Counted from the stretch's first letter, positions 1-10,686 are shown. The stretch: DNA of 64,000 bases from Corynebacterium urinipleomorphum (GCF_900155535.1 NZ_LT706965.1:278003-342002), one strand, 5' to 3'. Made by a program: numbers and translations. The notes: generated by a model from the letters alone, not told the origin.

Positions 1-740
1 CCATTGCGCTGATCTTCGGCTTCCTGCTGCTCCAATTCCCCCAGGACGGCACAGGTCTCACCCCGGGCTCAACGCACTTGAGTTTCATTCGGGACATCGA
101 GACGTTCGACATCGCCGTCGGAGGCGCGGTGCTGGGCACGATCTTCTTCCTTATCTTCGTGTACTTCCTGATCGCCGCATGGTCGAACGCGGTGAACCTC
201 ACCGACGGCCTCGACGGTCTCGCTGGCGGCTCGACTGCGTTGGTGATGTTCGGGTACACCCTGATTACGTTCTGGCAGTTCCGGAACTCCTGCGCCCAGG
301 CACCGGGCGCCGGCTGCTACGACGTGCGCGACCCGCTGGATCTGGCGGTGCTGTGCTCCGCCGGAATGGGCGCGTGCATCGGGTTCCTCTGGTGGAACGC
401 TGCCCCGGCAAAGATCTTCATGGGCGACACCGGCTCGCTGGCGCTCGGCGGTCTCGTCGCAGGTGTGTCCATTGCTAGCCGCACCGAAGTACTCATGGTG
501 GTCATTGGCGCGCTCTTCGTCATGGAGGCCGCATCGGTCGTCATCCAGGTGGCCGCATTCAAGACAACAGGAAAGCGCGTGTTCCGCATGGCCCCGTTCC
601 ACCACCACTTCGAAAACGGTGGATGGGCTGAGACCACGGTAGTCATTCGATTCTGGGTCATCTGCGCCATCGCGGTCGTTCTGGGCCTGGCCATCTTCTA
701 CACCGAATGGCTCTCCACCACCGGGGTGAGTTTGACATGA
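1..740 (+). CDS. mraY: MraY, phospho-N-acetylmuramoyl-pentapeptide transferase (C-terminal part)
   Basis: MraY transfers phospho-MurNAc-pentapeptide from UDP to undecaprenyl phosphate, giving lipid I, at the inner face of the membrane. The window begins inside the gene: the frame is open from base 3 and about 245 residues remain, roughly two thirds of the usual 360. The signature Asp-rich motif [12 protein letters not shown] and the later PFHHHFE histidine motif are both present, as are several hydrophobic helices. The stop codon overlaps the murD start (ATGA at 737-740), so the two genes are translationally coupled in the dcw operon. The start lies before the window. Confidence 0.97.
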   Translation, partial: IALIFGFLLLQFPQDGTGLTPGSTHLSFIRDIETFDIAVGGAVLGTIFFLIFVYFLIAAWSNAVNLTDGLDGLAGGSTALVMFGYTLITFWQFRNSCAQAPGAGCYDVRDPLDLAVLCSAGMGACIGFLWWNAAPAKIFMGDTGSLALGGLVAGVSIASRTEVLMVVIGALFVMEAASVVIQVAAFKTTGKRVFRMAPFHHHFENGGWAETTVVIRFWVICAIAVVLGLAIFYTEWLSTTGVSLT

Positions 741-2200
741 CGACGACTGATTTCCCTGTGTCCGGACCGGTGCTGGTTGCCGGGGCCGGCGTTTCCGGAT
801 TGGGTGCGGCGCAACTTCTAGCCCGGACAGAGCTTGCTTTCGCCGTCGCGGACGATAACGGAGAAAAGCTCGCCCAGATCGCGGAGATCGCCGGGCCGCA
901 TTACCTCGGCGGCGTGTCCACGGCTGACGCGGAGCGCAAAATTGGTGATTACCAGACAGTGGTCACCTCCCCGGGCTGGCGGCCCGACTCGCCCTTGCTC
1001 GTTGCGGCGGCGGACGCCGGATGCGACGTGATCGGCGACGTGGAGCTGTGCTTCCGCCTCGACCGCGCCGGCGTGTTCGGGCCGCCGCGGGACTGGCTCG
1101 TGGTCACCGGCACAAACGGAAAAACCACCACGACCGGAATGCTCGCCGCCATCATGCAGGAAGCAGGGGCCTACACAGGCAAACATGCCGTCGCGTGCGG
1201 GAATATCGGTGTGGCTGTCGGGGATGCACTGACCGCCCCGGAGCGTGTCGATGTTCTAGTGGTGGAGCTCTCCAGCTTCCAGCTGCACTGGTCGGATACT
1301 CTCACCCCGGACGCCGGGGTGCTGCTCAACCTTGCTGAGGACCACATCGACTGGCATGGGTCCTTCGACGCGTACGCCAGCGCGAAGGCGAAGGTCTTCG
1401 GCAGTTCCGTCGCAGTCGCGGGTATCGACGATTCCCAGGTACACGCATATGCGGACCGGTCCGAACGCGACGGAATCATCGGATTCACGTTGAACGAGCC
1501 GCAAGCGGGGCAGGTCGGAATTATCGGCGGGACCATTGTCAGCCGCATTGGAGAAAGCGCCGACGGGGCAGCCTCCCCGGTGGAGATCACCCCGCTCGAC
1601 GGCATTGAACCTGCCGGTCAAGCGGGAGTGCTCGATGCTCTTGCGGCAGCCGCAGTCGCCATCACCCAGGGTGCTTCGCCCGAACACATTCACCGCGGTC
1701 TGCACGGATACCAGGTGTCCGGGCACCGCGGGGCAGTGGTGCACACCGGCGGTGGGGTGACGTGGGTGGATAATTCGAAAGCCACCAACCCCCATGCCGC
1801 GGATTCAGCTCTGCGCGGTGCTGCGACCGGAAACGGGAGCAACCAATCCAAAGTCGTATGGGTCGCCGGGGGTCAGCTCAAAGGCGCTGAAGTGGATGAG
1901 CTCGTTGCAAAGCACGCTCACCGTTTCCGGGCAGTCGCACTGCTGGGGGTGGACAGGGAACAGATTGCGCGTGCCGTCGATAAGCATGCCCCCGGAATTC
2001 CCGTCTTCCTGACGGAGAGCACCGACCCCGAGGACGCGATGCGAGCAGCTGTTGAATTCGCCGCGCAACAGGCGCGCCAAGGTGACTCGGTGATTCTCGC
2101 CCCTGCCGCCGCGAGCCTGGATATGTATTCCGGAATGGCTGAGCGGGGAAATATCTTCGCCTCGTCCGCGCGCGCCCTCGACGGAAACCTCGACGCGTAA
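737..2200 (+). CDS. murD: MurD, UDP-N-acetylmuramoyl-L-alanine:D-glutamate ligase
   Basis: This cytoplasmic Mur ligase adds D-glutamate to UDP-MurNAc-L-Ala using ATP. The ATP-binding loop [10 protein letters not shown] is near residue 125, and an N-terminal Rossmann-like UDP-binding domain starts with [12 protein letters not shown]. The central and C-terminal ligase domains follow, for 487 residues in all, somewhat longer than the E. coli enzyme. The ATG at 737 is chosen over an in-frame codon 30 bases upstream because it overlaps the mraY stop, as is usual in this operon. It lies directly upstream of ftsW. Confidence 0.97.
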   Translation: MTTTDFPVSGPVLVAGAGVSGLGAAQLLARTELAFAVADDNGEKLAQIAEIAGPHYLGGVSTADAERKIGDYQTVVTSPGWRPDSPLLVAAADAGCDVIGDVELCFRLDRAGVFGPPRDWLVVTGTNGKTTTTGMLAAIMQEAGAYTGKHAVACGNIGVAVGDALTAPERVDVLVVELSSFQLHWSDTLTPDAGVLLNLAEDHIDWHGSFDAYASAKAKVFGSSVAVAGIDDSQVHAYADRSERDGIIGFTLNEPQAGQVGIIGGTIVSRIGESADGAASPVEITPLDGIEPAGQAGVLDALAAAAVAITQGASPEHIHRGLHGYQVSGHRGAVVHTGGGVTWVDNSKATNPHAADSALRGAATGNGSNQSKVVWVAGGQLKGAEVDELVAKHAHRFRAVALLGVDREQIARAVDKHAPGIPVFLTESTDPEDAMRAAVEFAAQQARQGDSVILAPAAASLDMYSGMAERGNIFASSARALDGNLDA

Positions 2201-2216
2201 GGCAATGTGAAACACA

Positions 2217-3857
2217 ATGACCACATCAGCACCACGCCAACCACGGCCACCACAGCCCCGTACGCCGCACGTGAAACAAGCGTCGCGGCCCGCTCAACCG
2301 CGCCAGCGGAACGCGGGCCAATACTCGTCCGGCATGGCGCGGGCATTGTCACGCATGAACGCGTGGATGGATTCCCGCCCGTTGCTGGATTACACGATGG
2401 TGCGCACGATCGTTCTCGTGCTCGCGGGTCTCGGCGTGGTGATGGTGACCAGCTCCTCGATGACATGGTCCGCTTTGAACGACTCCTCCGTGTGGGCGCA
2501 GCCCCTCAAGCAGGTCATTGTCGTGTCCATGGGCCTGTTCATGTTCTGGCTCGCGCTGCAGATTCCGCCGGAAAGGATTAGGAAGATCGCCTGGATCCTG
2601 ATGGGCATTTCGATCGTTCTGCTCATCGCGGTGCTCATTCCCGGTATCGGTACCGGGCGCGCGGAGGTCGGCTCTCAGTCCTGGATCTACATCGGAGGTT
2701 TCCAGCTGCAGCCGTCCGAGGTGGCCAGGGTGGCCATCTGCGTGTGGGGTGCCTCGATCCTGGCTAATAAGGATCCGCGCCGTATGTTCGACATGACCAA
2801 CGGTTTCGTCCCGTTCGCTGTCGTGGCTGTCGCTTGTGTGGTTCTCATCGCGGCGCAGGGCGATCTCGGCATGGCTGTGTCCTTGTGCATCGCCGTCGCA
2901 TTCATCCTTGTGTTCGCGGGCATTTCCTGGAAATTCATCGGGGTTGTCGCTGCCTTCGGCGCCCTTCTTTTCGCTGGTGTCATGGCAGCTGGAGGATTCC
3001 GTTCCCAGCGTTTCCATGTTTATTTCGACGCGCTCTTCGGGCATTTCGAAGACACCCGTGGCGTGGCGTTCCAGTCCTACCAGGGCTTCCTCTCCCTGGC
3101 GGATGGCTCGATCTTCGGTGTGGGCCTGGGGCAATCCCGTGCGAAATGGTTCTACTTGCCGGAAGCGAAGAACGACTTCATCTTCGCCGTCATCGGTGAG
3201 GAGCTTGGACTATGGGGCGGAGCATTGGTGATCATTTTGTTCACCATGCTGCTCTTCTTCGGTCTGCGGACCGCACGCCTTGCCGCTAACCAGTACCAGG
3301 CGCTGCTCGCGGCCTCGATCACCACCGGAATCGTCTCCCAGGCGTTCATCAACATCGGCTACGTCATTGGCCTCCTGCCGGTGACGGGTATCCAGCTTCC
3401 CATGATCTCTGCCGGCGGCACATCCGCCGTGATCACTCTTGGCGCGATGGGCTTGGTCGCCTCCGTTGCGCGGCACGAGCCGGGGGCAGTGTCGTCGATG
3501 CAGAATTACGGTCGCCCGTTGTTCGACCGCCTCTTCTTCTTGCGGGAGCCCAGTTCCTCCGAACCTCGACAGCGTACGGCACGCCCCGCGAAGAAAGAAC
3601 AAGCGAACCGTTACGGCGTTCCCGTCACCGCGCGGCGTAGCCCGGTGCCGGAGAACCGGCGCCAAGAGCCGGTGCCGGCGACTTTCGCACGGGGGCGCGC
3701 CGATGCACGTTCTGGGCGCGCAGATTCCCGCGGCGGTGCGCGCCCCGGCTCCCGCACCGGAGAACGCTCTGCTCAGCGAACGCGTTACGATAACCAAGGC
3801 GCGCACCGGGATCACCGGAACCACCGGAGCAACAGCGAAACCCGCCGCGCCGGATAG
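2217..3857 (+). CDS. ftsW: FtsW, septal peptidoglycan glycosyltransferase (SEDS family)
   Basis: FtsW is a polytopic SEDS-family glycosyltransferase that polymerises lipid II at the septum with a class B PBP. About ten hydrophobic helices fill residues 60-425. Two family motifs are visible: PEAKNDFIFAVIGEELG in the large extracytoplasmic loop and GIQLPMISAGGTSA near the last helices. The N-terminal 50 residues are Pro/Arg/Gln-rich. The C-terminal 110 residues form a strongly basic, Arg-rich, low-complexity tail that is probably disordered and cytoplasmic, making the protein long for the family at 546 residues. The gene lies between murD and murG. Confidence 0.96.
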   Translation: MTTSAPRQPRPPQPRTPHVKQASRPAQPRQRNAGQYSSGMARALSRMNAWMDSRPLLDYTMVRTIVLVLAGLGVVMVTSSSMTWSALNDSSVWAQPLKQVIVVSMGLFMFWLALQIPPERIRKIAWILMGISIVLLIAVLIPGIGTGRAEVGSQSWIYIGGFQLQPSEVARVAICVWGASILANKDPRRMFDMTNGFVPFAVVAVACVVLIAAQGDLGMAVSLCIAVAFILVFAGISWKFIGVVAAFGALLFAGVMAAGGFRSQRFHVYFDALFGHFEDTRGVAFQSYQGFLSLADGSIFGVGLGQSRAKWFYLPEAKNDFIFAVIGEELGLWGGALVIILFTMLLFFGLRTARLAANQYQALLAASITTGIVSQAFINIGYVIGLLPVTGIQLPMISAGGTSAVITLGAMGLVASVARHEPGAVSSMQNYGRPLFDRLFFLREPSSSEPRQRTARPAKKEQANRYGVPVTARRSPVPENRRQEPVPATFARGRADARSGRADSRGGARPGSRTGERSAQRTRYDNQGAHRDHRNHRSNSETRRAG

Positions 3858-3877
3858 AAAAGGCGGTTGATTCACCC

Positions 3878-4948
3878 GTGACAGCACGACACATCGTGGT
3901 GGCCGGCGGCGGCACTGCCGGCCACATCGAACCAGCATTGGCGGTGGCCGAGGTCCTGCGCGACACGTACGGCGCGGAGGTCACTGCTCTGGGCACCGAG
4001 AAGGGCTTGGAAACGACGATCGTTCCTGCCCGTGGCTTTCCGCTCGAGCTAATTCAGCCGGTCCCCATCCCACGCAAGAAGCCTCTAAAGCTGCTCGGCG
4101 TGCCGGCGAAGCTGGTGCGCTCCGTCTCCCAGACCCGCGCAGCACTGAAGAAGGCGCAGGCGGACGCAGTCTTCGGTACAGGCGGCTACGTCTCAGCGTC
4201 GGCCTATCTGGCGGCGAAGTCCATGCGCATCCCGTTCTACGTTCTTGAGACCAATGCCTTAGCCGGAATGGCCAACAAGCTCGGCGTGAAACTGGGCGGC
4301 ACAGGTTTCAACGCAGTGCCCAGCTCCGGCATGCCCGGCGAGGTGCTCGGTGTTCCTGTGCGACCCGGAGTGGGAGTGGACGCAGACGGCGTGAAAGCCG
4401 AGCGCGGGTACAAAATGTGGAACCTCGACCCGCAACGTCCGACCGTTCTGGTCACCGGCGGTTCCCAGGGGGCCCGAAGCATCAACACCGCGCTTGCGGG
4501 GGCTGTCGGTCGCCTCACCGCCGCCGGCTACCAGGTCCTGCACGCCTACGGCCGCAAGAACGACGCGCCGGAGCCGCACGAGCACTACACCGCTGTGCCG
4601 TACATCGAGGACATGGAAGCTGCGTACGCGGTCGCAGATGTAGTGATTTGCCGGTCTGGCGCGATGACGGTAGCGGAGAATTCCGCGGCCGGCGTGCCCG
4701 CAATCTACATTCCGCTGCCCCACGGCAACGGCGAGCAGGGCTTGAACTCCGCGCACCTCGTCGAGGCGGGTGCGGCGTTGCGTATCGACGATGCCGCGCT
4801 GACCCCCGACGCCCTTGTCGACGCCGTTACGGGCATTCTCCAGCCCGGCGGCACAGCTGAGGCCATGCGCTCTGCGCTGGCCGGTTCGGGGGCAGGCAAC
4901 GCCGTGGAGGAAATCGCTCGGCGCATCATCGGCGAAAGGACATCATGA
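3878..4948 (+). CDS. murG: MurG, lipid II synthase
   Basis: MurG adds GlcNAc from UDP-GlcNAc to lipid I at the inner membrane face, completing lipid II. The N-terminal glycine-rich loop [13 protein letters not shown] and the C-domain [10 protein letters not shown] loop are both present in a GT28-type two-domain protein of 356 residues, the usual length. The chosen start is GTG at 3878, 20 bases after the ftsW stop. The stop overlaps the murC start in an ATGA junction, indicating translational coupling. Confidence 0.97.
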   Translation: MTARHIVVAGGGTAGHIEPALAVAEVLRDTYGAEVTALGTEKGLETTIVPARGFPLELIQPVPIPRKKPLKLLGVPAKLVRSVSQTRAALKKAQADAVFGTGGYVSASAYLAAKSMRIPFYVLETNALAGMANKLGVKLGGTGFNAVPSSGMPGEVLGVPVRPGVGVDADGVKAERGYKMWNLDPQRPTVLVTGGSQGARSINTALAGAVGRLTAAGYQVLHAYGRKNDAPEPHEHYTAVPYIEDMEAAYAVADVVICRSGAMTVAENSAAGVPAIYIPLPHGNGEQGLNSAHLVEAGAALRIDDAALTPDALVDAVTGILQPGGTAEAMRSALAGSGAGNAVEEIARRIIGERTS

Positions 4949-6426
4949 CTTCTCCCATCGATCTCTCCCGCGTCCACCTGATTGGTATCGGCGGCTCGGG
5001 CATGTCCGGGGTCGCCCGCATTCTGCTGGACCGCGGTGCTGTGGTCACCGGTTCCGATCTGAAGGATTCTCGTCCTGTGCGGGCCCTGCGCGCCCAGGGT
5101 GCGAACATCGCTGTGGGCCACGCCGCCGAGAACCTCGACCTCGCGGGTGAGCCGCCGACAGTCGTGGTGACCAGCTTCGCCGCTATCCCCAAGGACAACC
5201 CAGAGCTCGTGTCCGCCGCTGAGCGGGGCATTCCCGTCATCCGCCGGTCGGACCTGTTGGGCGAGCTCATGGAGGGCTACACGCAGGTGCTTTTCGCCGG
5301 CACCCACGGCAAGACGTCGACGACATCGATGTCCGTCGTCGCACTCCAAGCGGCGGGGGAGGACCCGTCGTTCGCGGTGGGCGGCCAGCTCAACCGCGCG
5401 GGCACTAATGCCCACCACGGCAGCGGGCACATCTTCGTCGCGGAGGCCGACGAGTCGGATGGGTCGTTGCTGCGCTACAAGCCGACGGTCGCCGTGATCA
5501 CGAATATCGAGCCGGACCACCTGGATTATTTCGGTAGCGAGGAGAGCTATTACCAGGTCTTCGACGAGTTCGCGGACCGCGTCGCGGCTGGTGGCACGCT
5601 CGTCGTGTGCCTCGACGACGACGCGTCCGTGCGCTGCGGCGTCCGCGCGGCCGAGCGCGGCATCACAGTGCTCGGTTACGGCACGGCGGAAGCGGCCGCG
5701 CGCCACCCGGAGATCACCGCCGGCGCGGTTGTGACCGACGAGGTGGTCGAAGGCCACGTCACCGAAGTCGCAGTGGAGCTGAACAGTGCGGCGCAGGGGG
5801 GTATCGACGGGGCGGTCGCCTACCACCTCGCGGTCCCGGGCCGACACATGGTTCTCAATTCCGCCGCGGCGCTGTTGGCCTGCGCTGTCGCAGGTGCTGA
5901 CGCGCGCAAGCTGGCCGAGGGGCTGAGCAGCTTCACGGGGGTGCGCCGCCGCTTCGAACTTCGTGGCGAGATCACTGCCGGGCCGAAGGCTGGTACGCGG
6001 GTCTACGACGATTACGCCCATCACCCGACCGAGGTCGAGGCAGTTCTCTCCGCGGCACGCGGGAAGGTCGAATCCGAAGGCAATGGAGCTCGCGTTGTCG
6101 TGTGCTTCCAACCGCACCTCTACTCGCGCACGCAAGCATTCTCGAAGGAATTCGCGGACGCGCTTTCGCTTGCCGACGCCGCCGTGGTCCTCGACATCTT
6201 CGGCGCCCGTGAAGCCCCTGTGGAAGGCGTGGACTCACGCATCATCACCGAGCACATCGCGGAGTCGACCGAAACTGTCTACCAGCCGGACTATTCCCGC
6301 GCGCCGGCCACTGTTGCGGGATTGACGCAACCTGGAGATGTGGTGATCACCATGGGTGCCGGCACTGTGACTATGCTGGCTGATCCGATTCTTGAGGCAT
6401 TGGCTACGGCCGAGGAAGAGAACTAG
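4945..6426 (+). CDS. murC: MurC, UDP-N-acetylmuramate:L-alanine ligase
   Basis: MurC starts the peptide stem by ligating L-alanine to UDP-MurNAc in the cytoplasm. An N-terminal Rossmann domain ([16 protein letters not shown]) is followed by the ATP loop [11 protein letters not shown] near residue 120, the EADESDGS motif and the [10 protein letters not shown] motif of the C-terminal domain. The length of 493 residues is normal. The start overlaps murG. ftsQ begins only five bases after the stop, so all belong to one transcription unit. Confidence 0.97.
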   Translation: MTSPIDLSRVHLIGIGGSGMSGVARILLDRGAVVTGSDLKDSRPVRALRAQGANIAVGHAAENLDLAGEPPTVVVTSFAAIPKDNPELVSAAERGIPVIRRSDLLGELMEGYTQVLFAGTHGKTSTTSMSVVALQAAGEDPSFAVGGQLNRAGTNAHHGSGHIFVAEADESDGSLLRYKPTVAVITNIEPDHLDYFGSEESYYQVFDEFADRVAAGGTLVVCLDDDASVRCGVRAAERGITVLGYGTAEAAARHPEITAGAVVTDEVVEGHVTEVAVELNSAAQGGIDGAVAYHLAVPGRHMVLNSAAALLACAVAGADARKLAEGLSSFTGVRRRFELRGEITAGPKAGTRVYDDYAHHPTEVEAVLSAARGKVESEGNGARVVVCFQPHLYSRTQAFSKEFADALSLADAAVVLDIFGAREAPVEGVDSRIITEHIAESTETVYQPDYSRAPATVAGLTQPGDVVITMGAGTVTMLADPILEALATAEEEN

Positions 6427-6431
6427 CCGTC

Positions 6432-7202
6432 ATGTCCACTGCTGTGTCGTCCGCCGGCCGCCCAGGAAGCCGGAACAAGAACCGTCGTGATCGGAGACGC
6501 GCCCAGACGCGTTCAGGGAAGAAAGACTCTGGCCGTCGCGGCATTCCGTGGCGCCGCATTCTCGGGATCGGTGCTATTGGCCTGGTTCTGTTGGCGATCG
6601 TGTGGGCTGTGGTCTATTTCACTCCGCTGTTCGCGGTGAAAAATGTCGAGGTTGAGGGGAATCAGCAGCTGGATGAGGAGACGGTTGTCGCCGCTGCCGG
6701 TGTCGCAGAGGGCACTCCGTTAGCGCGGGTGAATATGCGGGAGACTGCATCTAACGTGGTCTCCTTGCCGTGGGCGAAGACTGCGACGGCATCGAGGAAG
6801 TGGCCGTCAACCGTTCTGGTCGAGGTGCAGGAAAATAAGGCAGTCGCGTTCGTCGGGAGCTCAGACGGTGCTCACCTCATTGACCCCGAGGGCCAAGAAT
6901 TCGCGGTGGATACCCCGCCCGAGAATGCTGTGGAGCTCACGGGAACGGCAGGATCGGACGATGCCGCTCGAAAGGGTGCAGTCGACATCGCCGCGTCTCT
7001 CAGCGACGCTGGGCGGGGAGCTGTGGCGTCGATAGAAGCGAAGTCGAAATATGAGTTCGTGCTCAATCTCAAGGATGACAGGACTGTCGTGTGGGGAGCG
7101 AGCGAGGACAACGCGAATAAAGCCCTCGCCCTCGATACTGTCGTGCAGCGCGAAGGCCAGGAATTCAACGTGACCAATCCGCGGCAAGTCACCGTGAAGT
7201 AA
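6432..7202 (+). CDS. ftsQ: FtsQ/DivIB cell-division protein with POTRA domain
   Basis: FtsQ is a bitopic divisome protein that links early and late division proteins. It has a basic, Arg/Lys-rich cytoplasmic N-terminus of about 40 residues, one membrane helix at about residues 41-62, and a POTRA region beginning FAVKNVEVEGNQQLDEETVV, then a beta domain. At 256 residues it has the actinobacterial length. It is the last gene before the ftsZ control region; ftsA is absent from this cluster, as in other actinobacteria. Confidence 0.93.
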   Translation: MSTAVSSAGRPGSRNKNRRDRRRAQTRSGKKDSGRRGIPWRRILGIGAIGLVLLAIVWAVVYFTPLFAVKNVEVEGNQQLDEETVVAAAGVAEGTPLARVNMRETASNVVSLPWAKTATASRKWPSTVLVEVQENKAVAFVGSSDGAHLIDPEGQEFAVDTPPENAVELTGTAGSDDAARKGAVDIAASLSDAGRGAVASIEAKSKYEFVLNLKDDRTVVWGASEDNANKALALDTVVQREGQEFNVTNPRQVTVK

Positions 7203-7230
7203 TTGTTCTCTCCTGAAATCCCCAGGTCAC

Positions 7231-7263
7231 GAACCCTAAAGTTGAGGTTGAGGGTACCGACAC
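7231..7263 (+). promoter_or_regulatory. Candidate control element upstream of ftsZ
   Basis: In the 157-base gap before ftsZ, ACCCT (7233-7237) and AGGGT (7251-7255) form an inverted repeat with a 13-base spacer that ends in GTTG. The same arms with the same 13-base spacer occur upstream of wag31. A GACAC pentamer follows at 7259-7263; GACAC is the core of WhiA binding sites, and WhcD-WhiA control of ftsZ is reported in C. glutamicum. Binding here is inferred. No convincing -10 box was assigned. Confidence 0.4.
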
Positions 7264-7359
7264 GCCGGAAATATTCGCCGAAATGCCGCCGCAGTTGGTC
7301 ATGATGGGAGGCGTCTTTGAATCACACGTCCCCGTTATCTGAAAGGCGAGCACACACCC

Positions 7360-8652
7360 ATGACCTCACCTAGCAACTACCTCGCCATGATCCGCGTTGT
7401 CGGTGTCGGCGGCGGCGGTGTCAACGCAGTGAACCGCATGATCGAAGAGGGCCTGAAGGGTGTCGAGTTCGTCGCCATCAACACGGACTCCCAGGCGCTC
7501 CTGTTCACCGACGCTGACACCAAGCTCGACATCGGCCGCGAGGCAACGCGCGGTCTCGGTGCTGGTGCGAACCCGGAGGTCGGCCGCACCTCCGCAGAGG
7601 ACCACAAGCAGGAGATCGAGGAGTCCCTCAAGGGCTCCGACATGGTCTTTGTCACCGCTGGCGAGGGCGGCGGCACGGGTACGGGCGCGGCGCCGGTCGT
7701 CGCCGGCATCGCCAAGAAGATGGGCGCTCTTACCATCGGCGTGGTCACCCGCCCGTTCTCCTTCGAGGGCAAGCGCCGCACCCGCCAGGCGCTCGAGGGC
7801 ATCGACGCGTTGAAGGAAGTCTGCGACACCGTCATCGTCATCCCGAACGACCGTCTGCTTCAGCTGGGCGACGCCGAGCTGTCCATGATGGAAGCCTTCC
7901 GCGCGGCGGATGAAGTGCTCTACAACGGTGTCCAGGGCATCACCAACCTGATCACCATCCCGGGCATGATCAATGTCGACTTCGCGGACGTCCGTTCCGT
8001 CATGGCAGACGCCGGCTCAGCACTCATGGGCGTGGGCTCCGCCCGCGGCGAGAACCGTGTCATGGCCGCCACAGAACAGGCCATCAACTCGCCGCTGCTG
8101 GAGACCACGATGGAAGGTGCGAAGGGCGTGCTCATCTCCGTCGCCGGTGGATCGGACCTGGGCCTCATGGAAGTCAACAACGCTGCTTCCATCGTCGAAG
8201 AGAAGGCCGACGAAGACGCCAACATCATCTTCGGCACGATTATTGACGACAACCTGGGTGACGAGGTCCGCGTGACCATCATCGCCACCGGTTTCGACGA
8301 GAAGGCCAACGCCCGTCCGCAGGCCCCCGGCCAGGAGCAGGCTGCAGACCAGTCCGGCGCCGCAGGCTCCAGCCAGCCGGTGGAGCCCCAGCAGGTGAAG
8401 GTTGAGCCTGCAGCCGCCGGTGAGACTCCGACCCCGGCACCGTCCTCCAGCTCCCTCTTCGAGCCGGCTGGGCGCGAGGAAGCCCAGGACGAGGAATACA
8501 CGCCGCGCCACCGCTACGACGATTCTCGCGGCGGCCTGTTCACCAACCAGGACCGCGACCACGACCGCGAGCGCGAGTACCGCCCGTCCCGCCGCTACGA
8601 GGAGCCGCGCGGCGGCGACGATGACCTCGATGTGCCGGACTTCCTCCGGTAG
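7360..8652 (+). CDS. ftsZ: FtsZ, tubulin-like division GTPase
   Basis: FtsZ polymerises into the Z-ring at midcell. The GTP-binding tubulin signature [12 protein letters not shown] starts near residue 101 and the synergy (T7) loop NVDFADV is near residue 205. A Pro/Gln/Ala-rich and then Arg/Asp-rich linker of about 100 residues follows the core. The conserved tail [11 protein letters not shown] at the C-terminus is the docking peptide for partners such as SepF, encoded 1.5 kb downstream. The start is ATG at 7360, preceded by a purine-rich stretch (GAAAGGCGAG). Confidence 0.98.
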   Translation: MTSPSNYLAMIRVVGVGGGGVNAVNRMIEEGLKGVEFVAINTDSQALLFTDADTKLDIGREATRGLGAGANPEVGRTSAEDHKQEIEESLKGSDMVFVTAGEGGGTGTGAAPVVAGIAKKMGALTIGVVTRPFSFEGKRRTRQALEGIDALKEVCDTVIVIPNDRLLQLGDAELSMMEAFRAADEVLYNGVQGITNLITIPGMINVDFADVRSVMADAGSALMGVGSARGENRVMAATEQAINSPLLETTMEGAKGVLISVAGGSDLGLMEVNNAASIVEEKADEDANIIFGTIIDDNLGDEVRVTIIATGFDEKANARPQAPGQEQAADQSGAAGSSQPVEPQQVKVEPAAAGETPTPAPSSSSLFEPAGREEAQDEEYTPRHRYDDSRGGLFTNQDRDHDREREYRPSRRYEEPRGGDDDLDVPDFLR

Positions 8653-8658
8653 TAGCCT
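8653..8658 (+). promoter_or_regulatory. Putative -10 box for leaderless pgeF
   Basis: The hexamer TAGCCT lies directly after the ftsZ stop and eight bases before the ATG at 8667, so transcription would begin at or next to the start codon. No Shine-Dalgarno sequence precedes that ATG. No clear -35 box was seen. Confidence 0.4.
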
Positions 8659-8666
8659 TGGGTGTC

Positions 8667-9398
8667 ATGATTGACACCACCGGCCGCCCCGTCCGCATGC
8701 TGTTCACCAGCCGTGCGGGCGGGGTTTCTGCATCCCCGTACGATTCGTTCAACCTCGGCGACCATGTCGGCGACGCTCCGGATTCGGTCGCGGCTAACCG
8801 GAAGCGCCTCGCAGATGTCGCTGGTCTTGATCCCGATCGATTCGTGTGGATGGAGCAGCTTCACACCAACACGGTCACGGTGGTCGACGGCCCGCAGAAT
8901 GGTCCGGTCGAGGCGACTGACGCGCTCGTGACCACAAGCAAGCGGCTCGCTCTGTGCGTGCTCGTTGCCGATTGCGTACCAGTGCTGCTGGCGGACCACA
9001 ATGCGGGGGTCGTCGCGGCCGCGCACGCCGGCCGTCTCGGCGCCCGCAACGGCATTGTTTCCCGAACTGTGGAGACAATGCGCGAGCTGGGGGCTGAACC
9101 CGCTAATATCCAAGCGCTGCTGGGTCCGGCAGCGGCGGGAGAGTCCTACGAAGTGCCCCAAGAGATGGCCGACGATGTGGAAACGCACCTGCCAGGCTCG
9201 CGCATGCGCACCAAGAAGGGCACACCTGGACTGGATATCCGTGCAGGTCTGGTCCGCCAGTTGCTCAGTCTTGGGGTCACTCACATCGACGCTGATCCGC
9301 GCGATACCGTGACCGACGAGTCGTTCTTCTCCTACCGCCGGGAGAAGACCACGGGACGTCAAGCAGGTGTGGTGTGGTTGACGGGAGAGGGCAATTGA
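8667..9398 (+). CDS. pgeF: PgeF/YfiH/LACC1 family protein (peptidoglycan editing factor)
   Basis: Members of this multicopper-oxidase-like fold family act as purine nucleoside phosphorylase/adenosine deaminase-type enzymes, and in E. coli PgeF helps keep L-serine out of peptidoglycan. The metal-binding trio is visible: H66 (QLHTN), C103 (ADCVP) and H120 (AAHAG). The usual GWRG after the last His is replaced by GRLG. The protein is 243 residues from ATG 8667; a TTG at 8658 is an alternative start. The ATG is preferred because of the -10 box spacing. The gene overlaps yggS (TGATG). Confidence 0.85.
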   Translation: MIDTTGRPVRMLFTSRAGGVSASPYDSFNLGDHVGDAPDSVAANRKRLADVAGLDPDRFVWMEQLHTNTVTVVDGPQNGPVEATDALVTTSKRLALCVLVADCVPVLLADHNAGVVAAAHAGRLGARNGIVSRTVETMRELGAEPANIQALLGPAAAGESYEVPQEMADDVETHLPGSRMRTKKGTPGLDIRAGLVRQLLSLGVTHIDADPRDTVTDESFFSYRREKTTGRQAGVVWLTGEGN

Positions 9399-10135
9399 TG
9401 GAGATTTCAGAGGAACGTCGCAAAGAAATCGCGGAGAAGCTCGACGAGCTCCGTGCTGCCGTTGCTTCGGCTGAAGAACACGCCGGCCGTGAGCCGGGCA
9501 GCGTGGACATTCTGCCCGTGACGAAGTTTCACCCCGTTTCGGACGTGGCTATTCTCGCTGAGCTGGGTGTCGGCCTTGTCGGCGAGAACCGTGAGCAGGA
9601 AGCACGCGCGAAGTCGGAGGAGCTCGCAGAAGCGGGTGTGAACGTAGCGTTCGCCATGATCGGTCAGATCCAGTCGAAGAAGGCCAATGCCGTTGCGCGC
9701 TGGGCGAGCGAAGTTCACTCAGTCGACTCGGTGAAGCTCGCGGAAGGGCTGAACCGCGGAATGGCGCTTGCTCTGGAGCGCGGCGACCGCTCCACAGACA
9801 CTTTGCCGTGCCTGATCCAGCTCTCCTTCGACGACGACGCATCCCGCGGTGGAGTGCCGCACGACGATGGGGAGCTCGTGAGAGACGTCGTTGCCGCAGT
9901 CGAAAAAGCGGAGCATCTGCTTTTCGACGGCTTCATGGTCGTCCCGCCCCGGGGCGTGGATGCGGGGGAGGTGTTCGCGGCGTCGAAAAGCATCCGCGAT
10001 TCCTACGCGGAAGAGCTCGGCCGGGACCTGCGTCTCTCGGCGGGAATGTCGGGCGATTTCGAGGAAGCAATTGCGCACGGATCCACCGTCGTGCGTGTCG
10101 GAACCGGGCTGTTAGGAACACGGCCCGTAGGCTGA
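9398..10135 (+). CDS. yggS: YggS/PLPBP family pyridoxal-phosphate homeostasis protein
   Basis: This is a single-domain alanine-racemase-fold protein that carries PLP and buffers vitamin B6 and amino-acid metabolism without a known reaction of its own. The PLP lysine is K43 in ILPVTKFHP, and the C-terminal phosphate-binding region (LSAGMSGDFEEAI, then VRVGTGLLG) is intact. The 245-residue length is normal. The start overlaps the pgeF stop. The order ftsZ-pgeF-yggS-sepF-yggT-divIVA is conserved in Gram-positive bacteria. Confidence 0.92.
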   Translation: MEISEERRKEIAEKLDELRAAVASAEEHAGREPGSVDILPVTKFHPVSDVAILAELGVGLVGENREQEARAKSEELAEAGVNVAFAMIGQIQSKKANAVARWASEVHSVDSVKLAEGLNRGMALALERGDRSTDTLPCLIQLSFDDDASRGGVPHDDGELVRDVVAAVEKAEHLLFDGFMVVPPRGVDAGEVFAASKSIRDSYAEELGRDLRLSAGMSGDFEEAIAHGSTVVRVGTGLLGTRPVG

Positions 10136-10190
10136 CGAACAACGCTAGACCGACTGCCTAAAACCGCCCGCGAACAGGAGACTTACGCGC

Positions 10191-10649
10191 ATGTCCTTCT
10201 CGAACAGCCTCAAGGAATTCTTCGGCCTCGGCCAGTACGACCCGGCCGTCGACCCGTACTACGACGACCCCGCCTACGAAGAAGCCGGCTCGACCGCGTA
10301 CTCCCGTTCCAGCGCCGCGGCTGAGCCGCGCACCCGCGACCGCGACTACGGCTATGAGGCGCGCGACTACTCCGCAGCCATCATCAGCGTCCGTCCGCGC
10401 AACTACAACGACGCCAAGGAGATCGGCGAACCGTTCCGCGACGGCGATGCAGTGGTTATGGACCTGTCCAACGTGGACAAGCCAACCGCAATGCGCCTGA
10501 TCGACTTCGCCGCAGGCCTCTGCTTCGCCGCGCGCGGCAAGATGCACAAGCTCTCCCGCACGGGCGACGAGCACCTCGTCTTCGCCATCGTTCCGGAGAA
10601 CGCCCGCACCACCGTCAGCGAGCTCGAGCGCGCCGCGCACCTCCGTTAA
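10191..10649 (+). CDS. sepF: SepF, FtsZ membrane anchor
   Basis: SepF binds the FtsZ C-terminal tail and tethers it to the membrane, a key role where ftsA is absent. The first 14 residues form the amphipathic helix region, followed by an acidic/Arg linker and the core domain of roughly residues 65-148 containing VVMDLSNVDKPTAMRLIDF. The protein is 152 residues long. AGGAG lies about ten bases before the ATG at 10191. Confidence 0.95.
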   Translation: MSFSNSLKEFFGLGQYDPAVDPYYDDPAYEEAGSTAYSRSSAAAEPRTRDRDYGYEARDYSAAIISVRPRNYNDAKEIGEPFRDGDAVVMDLSNVDKPTAMRLIDFAAGLCFAARGKMHKLSRTGDEHLVFAIVPENARTTVSELERAAHLR

Positions 10650-10672
10650 TTCAGTTGGCGCACGCGCCTAGG

Positions 10673-10678
10673 TAGGGT
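10673..10678 (+). promoter_or_regulatory. Putative -10 box for yggT
   Basis: TAGGGT ends eight bases before the GTG start of yggT, the spacing expected for a leaderless transcript. No ribosome-binding site is visible. Confidence 0.35.
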
Positions 10679-10686
10679 GGGGTCCC

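Noticed and set aside
2268..2278. CACGTGAAACA, resembling half of a ParB parS site
   Set aside because: Only 11 of 16 parS positions match and the left half differs; it lies inside the ftsW coding region, and no other copy was seen.
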